Positions 45,702 to 57,264 of a stretch of 64,000 bases of DNA are shown piece by piece. Location of the stretch: the NCBI RefSeq assembly GCF_016651105.1, contig NZ_JAEKEL010000002.1, positions 516,501 through 580,500 on the forward strand, written 5' to 3'. Position 1 is the stretch's first letter, and every line of letters begins with the position of its first letter. This stretch comes from Pseudomonas sp. TH15 (GTDB lineage: Bacteria > Pseudomonadota > Gammaproteobacteria > Pseudomonadales > Pseudomonadaceae). A program made the translations under genes and the position numbers. Under the pieces are notes generated by a model. That model saw nothing but the letters and a program-made list of their open reading frames with translations. It was not told the origin of the DNA and did no database searches.

Positions 45702-46649
45702 TTACAAAGGTTCAGGCCAGAACGCGCGAATTCCCGCCACGCCTTGAGCCCCAGAACTCCAGGCCTTCTCCCGCTCCGCCGGGCCAACCCCGCCCAGCAG
45801 AAACACCGGTTTGCTAAACCCTTCGATCAATGTCGACGCCTGCTCCCAGCCCAGCGGTTGCGCATCCGGGTGCGTCAGCGTCGGTTGCACCGGCGACAGC
45901 GTCACAAAATCCACGCCCATCTGCTCAGCCAACGCCAACTCTTCAGCGTTGTGGCACGACGCCGCCAACCAGCGCTCCGCCGGCAACGGACGGCCTGCGG
46001 CTGCGTATTTACGCAACTGAGCAGAGGTGATGTGCCAACCGGCGGAAGGAAAATCGCCGAGCCATTCGAACGGCCCCTTGATCATCAGTTGCGCCTTGCC
46101 GGCACACAACCCGGCAGCATCCACCGCGAGGTCACGGTACTTGGGGTCGTAGCCGTTCGGTGCCCGCAACACAATCAACTTGATGCCACCGGCAATGGCT
46201 TTCTGGATACCGCGCAGCAAGGCCGGGGTTTCCAGATCTTCCGGGGTAATCAGGTACTCCGCCGGCAGCCGTGCGGCCGCAACGATCGGCTGGTTGGCCG
46301 CCGGGAACTCGTAGTTCAGCAGATCACGGGGCGCAACCCACTCCAACGGCTGGCCTTCAGCACCGTGAGGCTCGCCGGTAAATGCCGAGACTTCCCAGAC
46401 GTCCAGCAACACCTGCTTGTCCGGGTAATCGTGTTGAACCTTGATCAGCGGTCGCGCTGCACCGACGACAATCCCCAACTCTTCCTGAAGTTCGCGTGCC
46501 AAAGCGGTTTCGACCGACTCGTCGGCCTCGACCTTGCCACCGGGAAACTCCCACAAACCGCCCTGATGCTGGGTATCGGCACGGCGGGCGATGAGGATCT
46601 TGCCAGCGCTGTCACGGATAACAGCGGCGGCGACGTGTACTCGTTTCAC
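45702..46649 (-). CDS. mutT: MutT Nudix hydrolase fused to a thiamine-phosphate-synthase-like domain
   Basis: A 315-residue fusion. The N-terminal Nudix domain (about 1-130) has the complete box GGKVEADESVETALARELQEELGI and should clean 8-oxo-dGTP or another diphosphate. The C-terminal part (about 140-315) resembles ThiE/TenI barrels (GWHITSAQLRKYAAAGR, DFVTLSPVQPTLTHPDAQPLGW, VFLLGGVGPAE). I start at the GTG at 46649, with GGAGG seven bases upstream; its GTGA overlaps the GST stop. The same fusion is known in other pseudomonads. Confidence 0.88.
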   Translation of the reverse strand: MKRVHVAAAVIRDSAGKILIARRADTQHQGGLWEFPGGKVEADESVETALARELQEELGIVVGAARPLIKVQHDYPDKQVLLDVWEVSAFTGEPHGAEGQPLEWVAPRDLLNYEFPAANQPIVAAARLPAEYLITPEDLETPALLRGIQKAIAGGIKLIVLRAPNGYDPKYRDLAVDAAGLCAGKAQLMIKGPFEWLGDFPSAGWHITSAQLRKYAAAGRPLPAERWLAASCHNAEELALAEQMGVDFVTLSPVQPTLTHPDAQPLGWEQASTLIEGFSKPVFLLGGVGPAEREKAWSSGAQGVAGIRAFWPEPL

Positions 46650-47278
46650 TGCGTTACCTCCTCCAGAGCGTCCTTCTGCCAAGCCTTGAAGGCTGGCCAT
46701 TGGTAAATGGTTTCGACATAGGCTTCATCCACAGCAGGCAGCTTCACCTGATAAGTGCGCAGACGCACGGCAATCGGTGCGAAGAATGCATCGGCCAGGG
46801 TTGCACCGCCGAACAGGAACGGACCGGTTTCGGTGGCAACCGCGCGGCATTCAGCCCACAACGCCAGCATCCGCTCGATGTCTGCCTGAGCATCCGCCGG
46901 GGTCGAGGCCAGCGCTTCGTCACGGCTCAGGTCAAACGACATGTTGCTGCGCAAGCCAAAGAAACCGCTGTGCATCTGCGCGCAAGCCGAACGTGCCTGG
47001 GCACGGGCGGCGGTGTCTTTGGGCCAGAGACCGGCATCGGGAAACTGTTCAGCCAGGTATTCGGCAATCGCCAGCGAATCGGCGATAACGCCGTGTTCGG
47101 TTTTCAGCAGCGGGACTTTGCCGGTCGGCGAATGCTTGAGCAGGCGTTCACGGGTGTCCGGCTGGCCGAGCTTGATCAGTTCTTCGGTGTAGGGAGCACC
47201 GGCCAGATCGAGGGCCAGTGCACCGCGCAGGGACCAGGAGGAAAGCAGTTTGTCGCCGATGATCAGGTGCAGGCTCAT
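46646..47278 (-). CDS. Glutathione S-transferase family protein
   Basis: A 210-residue cytoplasmic protein. The thioredoxin-like N-terminal domain includes KLLSSWSLRGALAL and SPTGKVPLLK, with glutathione-binding IADSLAIAEYLAE. The C-terminal helical domain follows. The substrate is unknown. It overlaps mutT by a GTGA, so the two are translated together. Confidence 0.9.
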   Translation of the reverse strand: MSLHLIIGDKLLSSWSLRGALALDLAGAPYTEELIKLGQPDTRERLLKHSPTGKVPLLKTEHGVIADSLAIAEYLAEQFPDAGLWPKDTAARAQARSACAQMHSGFFGLRSNMSFDLSRDEALASTPADAQADIERMLALWAECRAVATETGPFLFGGATLADAFFAPIAVRLRTYQVKLPAVDEAYVETIYQWPAFKAWQKDALEEVTQ

Positions 47279-47333
47279 GTTCGGGACCTTTTGATGGGGA
47301 ATTCAGGCCAGAATCTCTAGCGTCTGGTAGTCC

Positions 47334-47410
47334 GTCTTCGCGGGCAAGCCTCGCTCCTACAGGGTATTGCGGTGTACACAAATCCAATGTGGGAGCGAGC
47401 CTGCTCGCGA
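47334..47410. repeat. REP pair, arms facing away
   Basis: CTTCGCGGGCAAGCCTCGCTCC and GTGGGAGCGAGCCTGCTCGCG, two diverged REP arms, lie between argJ and the GST gene. Confidence 0.8.
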
Positions 47411-47426
47411 ATGGAGCGACTCGGTC

Positions 47427-48644
47427 TTACGTACGGTACTCGGCGTTGATCTTCACGTATTCGTGGGACAGGTCGGTGGTCCAGATGGTTTCGCTGCAAT
47501 CGCCGCGGCCCAGTTCGATACGGATAGTGATTTCTTCCTGCTGCATCACCGCCGAGCCCTGGGCTTCGGTGTAGGTCGATGCGCGAGCGCCACGGCTGGC
47601 GATGCACACATCACCCAGGAACACGTCGATCTTGCTCACGTCCAGGTTCGGCACGCCGGCACGGCCGACGGCGGCCAGGATACGGCCCCAGTTCGGATCG
47701 GAGGCGAACAGCGCGGTCTTGATCAGCGGCGAGTGGGCCACGGTGTAACCGACGTCCAGGCATTCCTGGTGATTGCCACCGCCGTTGACTTCAACGGTCA
47801 CGAACTTGGTGGCACCTTCGCCGTCACGCACGATGGCCTGGGCCACATCCATGCAGACTTCGAACACGGCTTGCTTGAGCTTGGCGAACAGTTCACCGCT
47901 GGCGCTGGTGATTTCCGGCAACGCGGCCTGACCGGTGGCGATCAGCATGCAGCAGTCGTTGGTCGAGGTGTCGCCGTCGATGGTGATGCGGTTGAACGAC
48001 TTGTTGGCGCCGTCCAGCAACAGGTTTTGCAGCACCTCGCGGGAGACTTTGGCGTCGGTCGCGATGTAGCCGAGCATGGTCGCCATGTTCGGACGAATCA
48101 TGCCCGCGCCTTTGCTGATACCGGTGACGGTAATGGTCACGCCGTCATGCTGGAACTGGCGGCTGGCACCTTTTGGCAAGGTGTCGGTGGTCATGATGCC
48201 GGTGGCGGCAGCTTCCCAGTTGTTTACCGACAGGTCGTCGAGGGCGGCTTGCAACGCGCCCTCGATTTTCTCGACCGGCAGCGGCTCGCCGATTACACCG
48301 GTGGAGTACGGCAGCACCAGGCTGGCATCGACGCCAGTCAGTTCAGCCAGTTTGGCGCAGGTGCGCTCGGCAGCCGCCAGGCCAGGTTCGCCAGTGCCGG
48401 CGTTGGCATTGCCAGTGTTGGTCAGCAGGTAACGCACCGGCCCTTGCACACGTTGCTTGGCCAGAATCACGGGAGCTGCGCAGAAAGCGTTCAGGGTGAA
48501 CACGCCCGCGACCGTGGAACCTTCGGCACAGCGCATGACCACGACATCCTTGCGCCCTGGGCGCTTGATGCCGGCCGAGGCGATACCGAGTTCAAAACCG
48601 GCAACCGGGTGCAACGTTGGCAAAGGACCAAGACCAACAGCCAT
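47427..48644 (-). CDS. argJ: Bifunctional glutamate N-acetyltransferase / amino-acid acetyltransferase
   Basis: A 405-residue enzyme of arginine synthesis that moves the acetyl group from N-acetylornithine to glutamate. The self-cleavage site is Ala-Thr in KGAGMIRPNMATMLGY, the Thr becoming the nucleophile of the beta chain. TNTGNANAGTG is the oxyanion-hole segment of the family. It lies downstream of secA, after a terminator. Confidence 0.96.
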   Translation of the reverse strand: MAVGLGPLPTLHPVAGFELGIASAGIKRPGRKDVVVMRCAEGSTVAGVFTLNAFCAAPVILAKQRVQGPVRYLLTNTGNANAGTGEPGLAAAERTCAKLAELTGVDASLVLPYSTGVIGEPLPVEKIEGALQAALDDLSVNNWEAAATGIMTTDTLPKGASRQFQHDGVTITVTGISKGAGMIRPNMATMLGYIATDAKVSREVLQNLLLDGANKSFNRITIDGDTSTNDCCMLIATGQAALPEITSASGELFAKLKQAVFEVCMDVAQAIVRDGEGATKFVTVEVNGGGNHQECLDVGYTVAHSPLIKTALFASDPNWGRILAAVGRAGVPNLDVSKIDVFLGDVCIASRGARASTYTEAQGSAVMQQEEITIRIELGRGDCSETIWTTDLSHEYVKINAEYRT

Positions 48645-48705
48645 GAATGCGCTCCTTTAAAAATGATGTCAGCACCGTCATCAGGAAGACGGTGGGTTTA
48701 AATGG

Positions 48706-48740
48706 CAAAACGCCGCGACGGCTGATGCCGGTCGCGGCGC
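48706..48740 (-). terminator. Terminator of secA
   Basis: On the minus strand CGCCGCGAC and GTCGCGGCG pair around 11 bases, followed by TTTTG. Confidence 0.82.
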
Positions 48741-48766
48741 GGGTATTTCAGCGTTTGAAACGGGTT

Positions 48767-51502
<2,736 letters not shown>

Positions 51503-51809
51503 ATCGGCAGGATCTTCCACACTAAAGGGATGGAGGGCGGCCCCGTGAGTCGCCCGTGCAGCCCTCATGGCCGCATGCGAACGAGCATTCTACCCGGAAA
51601 CGATGGTGAGGAAAGTGGCGTTATTCCACGATGCATGCACTGCGCTGTTACGGGGCTCACTTAAAATAAGGGCTTTTTACTGAACTTCAACCCATTCACG
51701 GCAGAAGTTACTTGTTGATTTAATGGGTAAAGCGCTCGCAAAGCAATGGGTCAGGCTCATCGAGTGCTTTCTGCTACCATGGCCGCTCTGTTACTTCAGG
51801 TGTCTGATC
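51503..51809. other. secA-dciA divergent region (307 bp)
   Basis: No gene is supported here. On the secA side, GAGGGC (51533) and GCCCTC (51561) are inverted arms in the leader of the message; they could fold. The promoters of both genes must lie here. Confidence 0.45.
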
Positions 51810-52265
51810 ATGGCATTTCGCCCTCTTACGGCCAGAGCACCCGCCGTTCTGCTTCGCGAAGCCAAACCGCTGAAAGCCATCTTCGGCCACGCTCAACGCC
51901 TGGGTCATTTACAACGTCTGCTGGAAAGCCAGTTGCAGCCCGCCGCCCGCGAGCACTGCCATGTAGCCTCGTGGCGCGAAGGCAGTTTGTTGTTGATCGT
52001 CACCGACGGTCACTGGGCAACCCGCCTGCGTTACCAACAAAAGCGTCTGCAGCGCCAATTACAGTTGTTTGATGAGTTTGCCAGCCTGACCCGGATTCTG
52101 TTCAAGGTGCAGCCGCCGACCGTTCAGCAGGGCGCGGCGGGGCATACCATCAGTTTGTCGATGGATGCGGGCGCGACGATTCAGGCGACGGCCGACGGCA
52201 TCACAGATCCGAACCTGCGGGCGGCGCTGGAGCGCCTTGCGGCTCACGCCAAACCCAAGGACTGA
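51810..52265 (+). CDS. dciA: DciA-like DUF721 protein (replicative helicase loader)
   Basis: A 151-residue protein. LGHLQRLLESQLQPAAREHCHVASWREGSLLLIVTDGHWATRLRYQQ is the DUF721 region, which in Pseudomonas and most other bacteria without DnaC binds DnaB and helps load it. I use the ATG at 51810. secA is the divergent neighbour, as in other pseudomonads. Confidence 0.87.
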   Translation: MAFRPLTARAPAVLLREAKPLKAIFGHAQRLGHLQRLLESQLQPAAREHCHVASWREGSLLLIVTDGHWATRLRYQQKRLQRQLQLFDEFASLTRILFKVQPPTVQQGAAGHTISLSMDAGATIQATADGITDPNLRAALERLAAHAKPKD

Positions 52266-52274
52266 CACAACCCC

Positions 52275-52348
52275 TGCAGGAGCGAGGCTTGCCCGCGAAG
52301 CTTTTGGCGGTCTTGAAGGGCTCTTCGCGGGCAAGCCTCGCTCCTACA
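52275..52348. repeat. REP-like inverted pair (GGAGCGAGGCTTGCCCGCGAAG family)
   Basis: CAGGAGCGAGGCTTGCCCGC and its near complement flank a spacer just after dciA. Confidence 0.85.
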
Positions 52349-52388
52349 CGCGGTCTAACATTCAACATCATTGTTGAATGACGCACCG

Positions 52389-52416
52389 CATTCGCGAGCA
52401 AGCCCGCTCCCACATT
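52389..52416. repeat. Single REP arm
   Basis: CATTCGCGAGCAAGCCCGCTCCCAC-type arm without a nearby partner, directly next to the pair at 52275. Confidence 0.8.
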
Positions 52417-52433
52417 TTGACCGTGCCCGCTTG

Positions 52434-53933
52434 CTATCGGCGTTTGCTGCCGCCAAGCAACGAGCCCATCAACCCGCGCACCAACTGTCGGCCCAACTGA
52501 TTAGCCGCCTGTCGCATCGCCGATTTAAGCGCCTGCCCCGCCGCCGTACCGAGGAATTCCCCGGCTTTGTCGGTGAAACTCGGCTCTTCTGGCGCAGGCT
52601 TACCCGCCGCCACCTCGGCTTCAGGCGCCAGACTCTTACGTGCCATCAGCACTTCATACGCCGACTCACGATCAATTGGTTTGTCATAACGCCCCTTGAA
52701 CGGCGACCCGGCGATCAGCATCGTGCGCTCGGTTTCGGTCAACGGCCCGATCCGCGATTGCGGCGGTGCGACCAGCACCCGCTGGACCATCTCCGGCGTG
52801 CCCTTGTCCTGCAAGGTCCCGACCAGCGCTTCGCCAATCCCCAGCTCGGTCAACACCGACAAGGCATCAAACGCCGGGTTTGGCCGGAAGCCTTCAGCCA
52901 CGGCGCGCAAGGATTTCTGCTCCTTGGTGGTGAACGCCCGCAAGCCATGCTGAACACGCAGGCCGAGCTGGGCCAGCACGTCGTCCGGCAAGTCCCCCGG
53001 TGATTGGGTGACGAAATACACGCCGACGCCTTTGGAACGAATCAACCGCACCACTTGCTCCAGCCGATCCTGCAACGCCTTGGGCGTGCCGGCGAACAAC
53101 AAGTGCGCCTCGTCGAAAAACAACGCCAGCAGTGGTTTGTCCGCATCGCCGCGCTCCGGCAGTTGCTCGAACAGTTCAGCCAACAACCACAGCAGGAACG
53201 TCGCATAAACCTTCGGCGCTTCATGCACCAGACGGCTGGCATCGAGCAGGTGAATACGCCCGCGACCATCGGCGGCCGGTTGCAGAATGTCTTCGAGTTG
53301 CAGCGCCGGCTCGCCAAACAGCGCTTCGGCACCCTGCTGTTCCAGGGTTGCCAACCGCCGCAGCAGGGCCTGACTGGAACCAGTGGTCATTAATGCCGCA
53401 TCGTCGCCCAACAATTGCGGGTTGTCCCGCAGGTGATTGAGCAGCGCTTTCAAGTCCTTGAGATCCAGCAGTAACAGGCCTTCGCGGTCCGCGACCTTGA
53501 ACGCGGCGTACAGCGCCGACTGCTGGCTGTCGGTCAGTTCCAGCAGGGCGCCGATCAGCAACGGTCCCATTTCACTCAGGGTGGTGCGCAATGGATGACC
53601 GCTCTCACCGTGAATGTCCCACAACGTCACCGGATAGGCCTGCGGCGTGTAATTGAGCCAAGGCATCCCGGCGATCCGCTCGGCGACCTTGCCTTGCGGA
53701 TTGCCGGCGGCACCGAGGCCGCACAGGTCACCTTTGATATCGGCCGCGAACACCGCCACACCTGCATCGCTAAACGCTTCGGCCAGACGCTGCAAGGTGA
53801 CGGTTTTGCCGGTGCCGGTGGCGCCCGCGACCAGACCGTGACGGTTCGCCAGGCGCATGGCCTGGGTGATCGGCTGCCCCGCAAGGTCGGCGCCGATAAC
53901 GAGTTGCGATGAGTCCGGCATTTTGTCACCCAT
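52434..53933 (-). CDS. HerA-like DUF853 ATPase
   Basis: A protein of about 499 residues related to HerA/FtsK ATPases. Walker A is AGATGTGKTVTLQ, and Walker B is the LFFDEAHLLFAG segment. LAGQPITQAMRLANRHGLV, near the start, and PKALQDRLEQVVRLIRSKGVGVYFVTQ are typical of DUF853. The C-terminal 100 residues are of low complexity. I prefer the ATG at 53933 (MGDKMPDSSQ); 53954 and 53921 are alternatives. Its role is not established. Confidence 0.87.
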   Translation of the reverse strand: MGDKMPDSSQLVIGADLAGQPITQAMRLANRHGLVAGATGTGKTVTLQRLAEAFSDAGVAVFAADIKGDLCGLGAAGNPQGKVAERIAGMPWLNYTPQAYPVTLWDIHGESGHPLRTTLSEMGPLLIGALLELTDSQQSALYAAFKVADREGLLLLDLKDLKALLNHLRDNPQLLGDDAALMTTGSSQALLRRLATLEQQGAEALFGEPALQLEDILQPAADGRGRIHLLDASRLVHEAPKVYATFLLWLLAELFEQLPERGDADKPLLALFFDEAHLLFAGTPKALQDRLEQVVRLIRSKGVGVYFVTQSPGDLPDDVLAQLGLRVQHGLRAFTTKEQKSLRAVAEGFRPNPAFDALSVLTELGIGEALVGTLQDKGTPEMVQRVLVAPPQSRIGPLTETERTMLIAGSPFKGRYDKPIDRESAYEVLMARKSLAPEAEVAAGKPAPEEPSFTDKAGEFLGTAAGQALKSAMRQAANQLGRQLVRGLMGSLLGGSKRR

Positions 53934-54108
53934 GGTTAATCTTTGATCCTTCACGGCCGATAAAAAGAGGCGAGAGACCAGACTGAAAAGAGCGTCGGTA
54001 ATTCCCTAAGGAGAGACGGAATATCAGCTTACTTTCACCACTGCCCGTTTGGCGCGTCTTTATAAAAGCACGCCCTGGACATTTAGACCTTAGCGGACAC
54101 CCCAAGCC

Positions 54109-55998
54109 ATGAACAAAAATCTGCGCTTCAGCCATAAAATCCTGCTTGCCGCCGCCCTGATCGTTATTGCTGCCTTTGCCTCGTTCACGTTGTACAACGA
54201 CTATTTGCAACGCAATGCGATTCGCCGCGATCTGGACAACTATCTACAAGAAATGGGCAGCGTTACTGCCAAAAACATTCAAACCTGGCTGGCCGGTCGC
54301 AGCCTGCTGATCGAAAACCTGTCGCAAACCGTTGCACTGAACCCAGAGGCTGGCAACGTTGGCAGCCTGCTCGAACAAAAAGCGGTGAGTTCTACCTTTA
54401 TGGGGGCGTTCCTGGGCAACAAGGATGGCACCTTCATTATTCGCCCGAACAGCAAGATGCCCGACGGCTACGATCCTCGCGTTCGCCCTTGGTACAAAAC
54501 GGCCCAAGGTTCCAGCGGTTCGGCGCTGACTGAACCCTACATCGATATGGCCTCTGGCCAATTGGTGATCTCCATCGTCAACCGCGTCCTCAAGGACGGT
54601 CAGGACGTGGGCGTGGTCGGCGGCGATTTGAGCCTGCAAGTGATCGCCGACAGCCTCAACGCGCTGGACTTCGACGGCATGGGTTATGCCTTCCTGGTCA
54701 GCGCCGACGGCAAGATCCTGGTTCACCCGGACAAAGCGCTGGTGATGAAAACCCTCAAGGACGTCTACCCGCAAGACACGCCAGTCATCGGCAATCAACC
54801 GAGCGAAATCCAGGTTGATGGCAAAACCCGCATCGTGACTTTTACCCCAATCAAAGGGCTATCCTCGGTCAACTGGTACATCGGCCTCTCCGTCGACAAG
54901 GGCAAGGCGTTCGCCATGCTTAGCGAGTTCCGCACCTCGGCCATCATCGCGACCACCATTGCCGTGGCGATCATCATCGCCCTGCTCGGCATGCTGATCC
55001 GTATCCTGATCCAGCCGTTGCACGTCATGACCCGCGCCATGGAAGACATCGCTGACGGTGAAGGCGACCTGACCAAACGCCTGACCATCGTGAACCAGGA
55101 CGAATTCGGCATCCTCGGCACCGCTTTCAACCGTTTCGTGGAGCGGATTCATACGTCGATTCGCGAAGTGTCCTCGGCCACCGGCCAGGTCAACGAAGTG
55201 GCGTTGCGCGTGGTCGCGGCCTCGAACTCGTCGATGTTCAACTCCGACCAGCAAGCCTCGCGCACCAACAGCGTGGCCGCCGCGATCAACCAACTCGGTG
55301 CCGCCGCCCAGGAAATCGCCCGCAACGCCGCACAAGCGTCGAATCAGGCCAGCGATGCGCGCAGCCTGGCCGAAGACGGTCAGCAAGTGGTGGATCGCAG
55401 CATTAAAGCGATGAATCAACTGTCGACCATGCTTAGCGCGTCGAGCACCAACATCGAGTCGCTGAACAGCAAAACCGTGAACATCGGCCAGATTCTCGAA
55501 GTGATCACCAGCATCTCCCAGCAAACCAACCTGCTGGCCCTCAACGCGGCCATTGAAGCGGCACGTGCCGGTGAAGCCGGGCGCGGGTTTGCGGTAGTGG
55601 CCGACGAAGTTCGTAACCTGGCGCACCGTACTCAGGAATCGGCGCAACAGGTGCAAACCATGATCGAGGAGTTGCAAGTCGGCGCCCGTGAATCCGTGAG
55701 CACCATGAGCGAAAGCCAACGCCACAGCCAGGACAGCGTGGAAATCGCCAACCTGGCCGGTGAGCGCTTGAACAGCGTGACGTTGCGCATCGGCGAGATC
55801 GACGGAATGAACCAGTCGGTGGCCACCGCTACCGAGGAACAGACGGCAGTGGTGGAGTCGATCAACGTCGATATCACCGAAATCAATACGCTGAACCAGG
55901 AAGGCGTGGAGAACTTGCATGCGACATTGCGTGCGTGTTCGGATCTGGAGCAGCAGGCTTCGCGGTTGAAGCAGTTGGTGGGTAGTTTCCGCATTTAA
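54109..55998 (+). CDS. PctA/CtaA-type amino-acid chemoreceptor
   Basis: A 629-residue receptor. Its sensor domain (about 35-275) lies between two membrane helices, followed by HAMP, and its signalling tip is QQTNLLALNAAIEAARAGE. The dCache amino-acid motif is complete and at the same numbers as in P. aeruginosa PctA: Tyr121, Arg126, Trp128 and Tyr129 in YDPRVRPWY, and Asp173 in GVVGGDLSL. The first 30 residues (KILLAAALIV, TLYNDYLQRNAIR) also match PctA closely. It likely senses amino acids; which ones cannot be told. Confidence 0.95.
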   Translation: MNKNLRFSHKILLAAALIVIAAFASFTLYNDYLQRNAIRRDLDNYLQEMGSVTAKNIQTWLAGRSLLIENLSQTVALNPEAGNVGSLLEQKAVSSTFMGAFLGNKDGTFIIRPNSKMPDGYDPRVRPWYKTAQGSSGSALTEPYIDMASGQLVISIVNRVLKDGQDVGVVGGDLSLQVIADSLNALDFDGMGYAFLVSADGKILVHPDKALVMKTLKDVYPQDTPVIGNQPSEIQVDGKTRIVTFTPIKGLSSVNWYIGLSVDKGKAFAMLSEFRTSAIIATTIAVAIIIALLGMLIRILIQPLHVMTRAMEDIADGEGDLTKRLTIVNQDEFGILGTAFNRFVERIHTSIREVSSATGQVNEVALRVVAASNSSMFNSDQQASRTNSVAAAINQLGAAAQEIARNAAQASNQASDARSLAEDGQQVVDRSIKAMNQLSTMLSASSTNIESLNSKTVNIGQILEVITSISQQTNLLALNAAIEAARAGEAGRGFAVVADEVRNLAHRTQESAQQVQTMIEELQVGARESVSTMSESQRHSQDSVEIANLAGERLNSVTLRIGEIDGMNQSVATATEEQTAVVESINVDITEINTLNQEGVENLHATLRACSDLEQQASRLKQLVGSFRI

Positions 55999-56002
55999 GA
56001 TC

Positions 56003-56058
56003 AAAAGATCGCAGCCTGCGGCAGTTCCTACAGGGATACAGCCGCAGGTTGCGATCTA
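56003..56058. repeat. Inverted repeat of the GATCGCAGCC type
   Basis: AAAAGATCGCAGCCTGCGGC and GCCGCAGGTTGCGATCT bracket 20 bases after the chemoreceptor gene, a second family member of the 20911 repeat. Confidence 0.8.
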
Positions 56059-56151
56059 TTTACTCCTGCCTCTGCGTCGTAATCCCGACCGAACATCTAT
56101 TCCGGATAAAGGTCAACCAAGGGAGAACAACGCAGCGGAGGGTTGATAACC

Positions 56152-57264
56152 GTGCACATCGCCGACATCACCATGTTCTACGCCCCGGCCAGCGGCGGCG
56201 TACGGACATATCTGGATGCCAAACATCGCCGGTTGCTCGTCAAACCCGGCATTCGCCACAGCCTGTTGATCCCCGGTGCGCATTTGGGCGAAGACAACGG
56301 CGTTTACACGGTTCCCGCCCCCGCCCTGCCCTTTGGCAAGGGTTATCGCTTTCCCCTTCGCCTGGCGCCGTGGCGCAATGTTTTGCAGGATTTGCAGCCT
56401 GACCTGATCGAAGTCGGCGACCCCTACCTCACCGCTTGGGCGGCGCTGGATGCCCGACGCCAACTCGATGTGCCGGTGATCGGCTTTTATCATTCGGACT
56501 TGCCACTGTTGGTCAGCAATCGCATGGGCCACTGGGTAACCACCAATGTCGAAGCCTATGTCAGCAAGCTCTATGGCAACTTCGACCGGGTGTTGGCGCC
56601 GAGCCAGGTCATGGCGGACAAACTGATCGGTCTGGGGGTGCGCAACGTGTTCGTGCAACCGCTGGGTGTTGACCTGCAAACCTTTAACCCGAGTCACCGC
56701 GATCCGGGCCTGCGGGCCGAACTGGGGATTGATGAAGACACCCGGCTGCTGATCTTCGCTGGTCGTGGCTCCAAGGAGAAAAACCTGCCGGTGTTGCTCG
56801 GTTGCATGCAACACCTGGGGCCTCGCTATCACTTGCTGTTGGTGGGTTCATCGATGCCGGCCCAGGTGCCGGACAACGTCACGGTGGTCGATGAGTTCTG
56901 CCCGGCGGCGCAGGTCGCGCGATTGATGGCCAGTGCCGATGCGTTGCTGCATGCCGGCGATCAAGAGACCTTCGGCCTGGTGATCCTCGAAGCCATGGCC
57001 AGCGGCATTCCGGTCGTCGCTGTGGCGGCTGGGGCTTTTCAGGAAATTGTCACTGATCAATGCGGCCTGCTGTGCGCGCCGAACAATCCCTTGGCCATGG
57101 CCAACACGGTGCGCGAGTTGTTCAGTCAGGGCAGCGTCGCACTGGGTCAGCTGGCCCGGCAACATGTGGAACGGCATTACGCCTGGGACTCGGTGGTCAA
57201 CAGCCTGCTGGGCCACTATCACGCTGTGCTCGGCAGCCACTGGCCGCTGACCGTCAATGGTTGA
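56152..57264 (+). CDS. GT4 family glycosyltransferase
   Basis: A 370-residue protein with the GT-B fold of family 4. DITMFYAPASGGVRTYLDAK is the N-terminal donor/acceptor loop; the C-terminal domain has GRGSKEKNLPVLL and the E-x7-E motif ETFGLVILEAMASGIPV. The GTG at 56152 has GGAGGG nine bases upstream; a TTG at 56143 would be too close to it. It resembles mannosyl- and glucosyl-transferases of lipid acceptors, but the substrate is unknown. The next gene begins eight bases before its end. Confidence 0.9.
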   Translation: MHIADITMFYAPASGGVRTYLDAKHRRLLVKPGIRHSLLIPGAHLGEDNGVYTVPAPALPFGKGYRFPLRLAPWRNVLQDLQPDLIEVGDPYLTAWAALDARRQLDVPVIGFYHSDLPLLVSNRMGHWVTTNVEAYVSKLYGNFDRVLAPSQVMADKLIGLGVRNVFVQPLGVDLQTFNPSHRDPGLRAELGIDEDTRLLIFAGRGSKEKNLPVLLGCMQHLGPRYHLLLVGSSMPAQVPDNVTVVDEFCPAAQVARLMASADALLHAGDQETFGLVILEAMASGIPVVAVAAGAFQEIVTDQCGLLCAPNNPLAMANTVRELFSQGSVALGQLARQHVERHYAWDSVVNSLLGHYHAVLGSHWPLTVNG

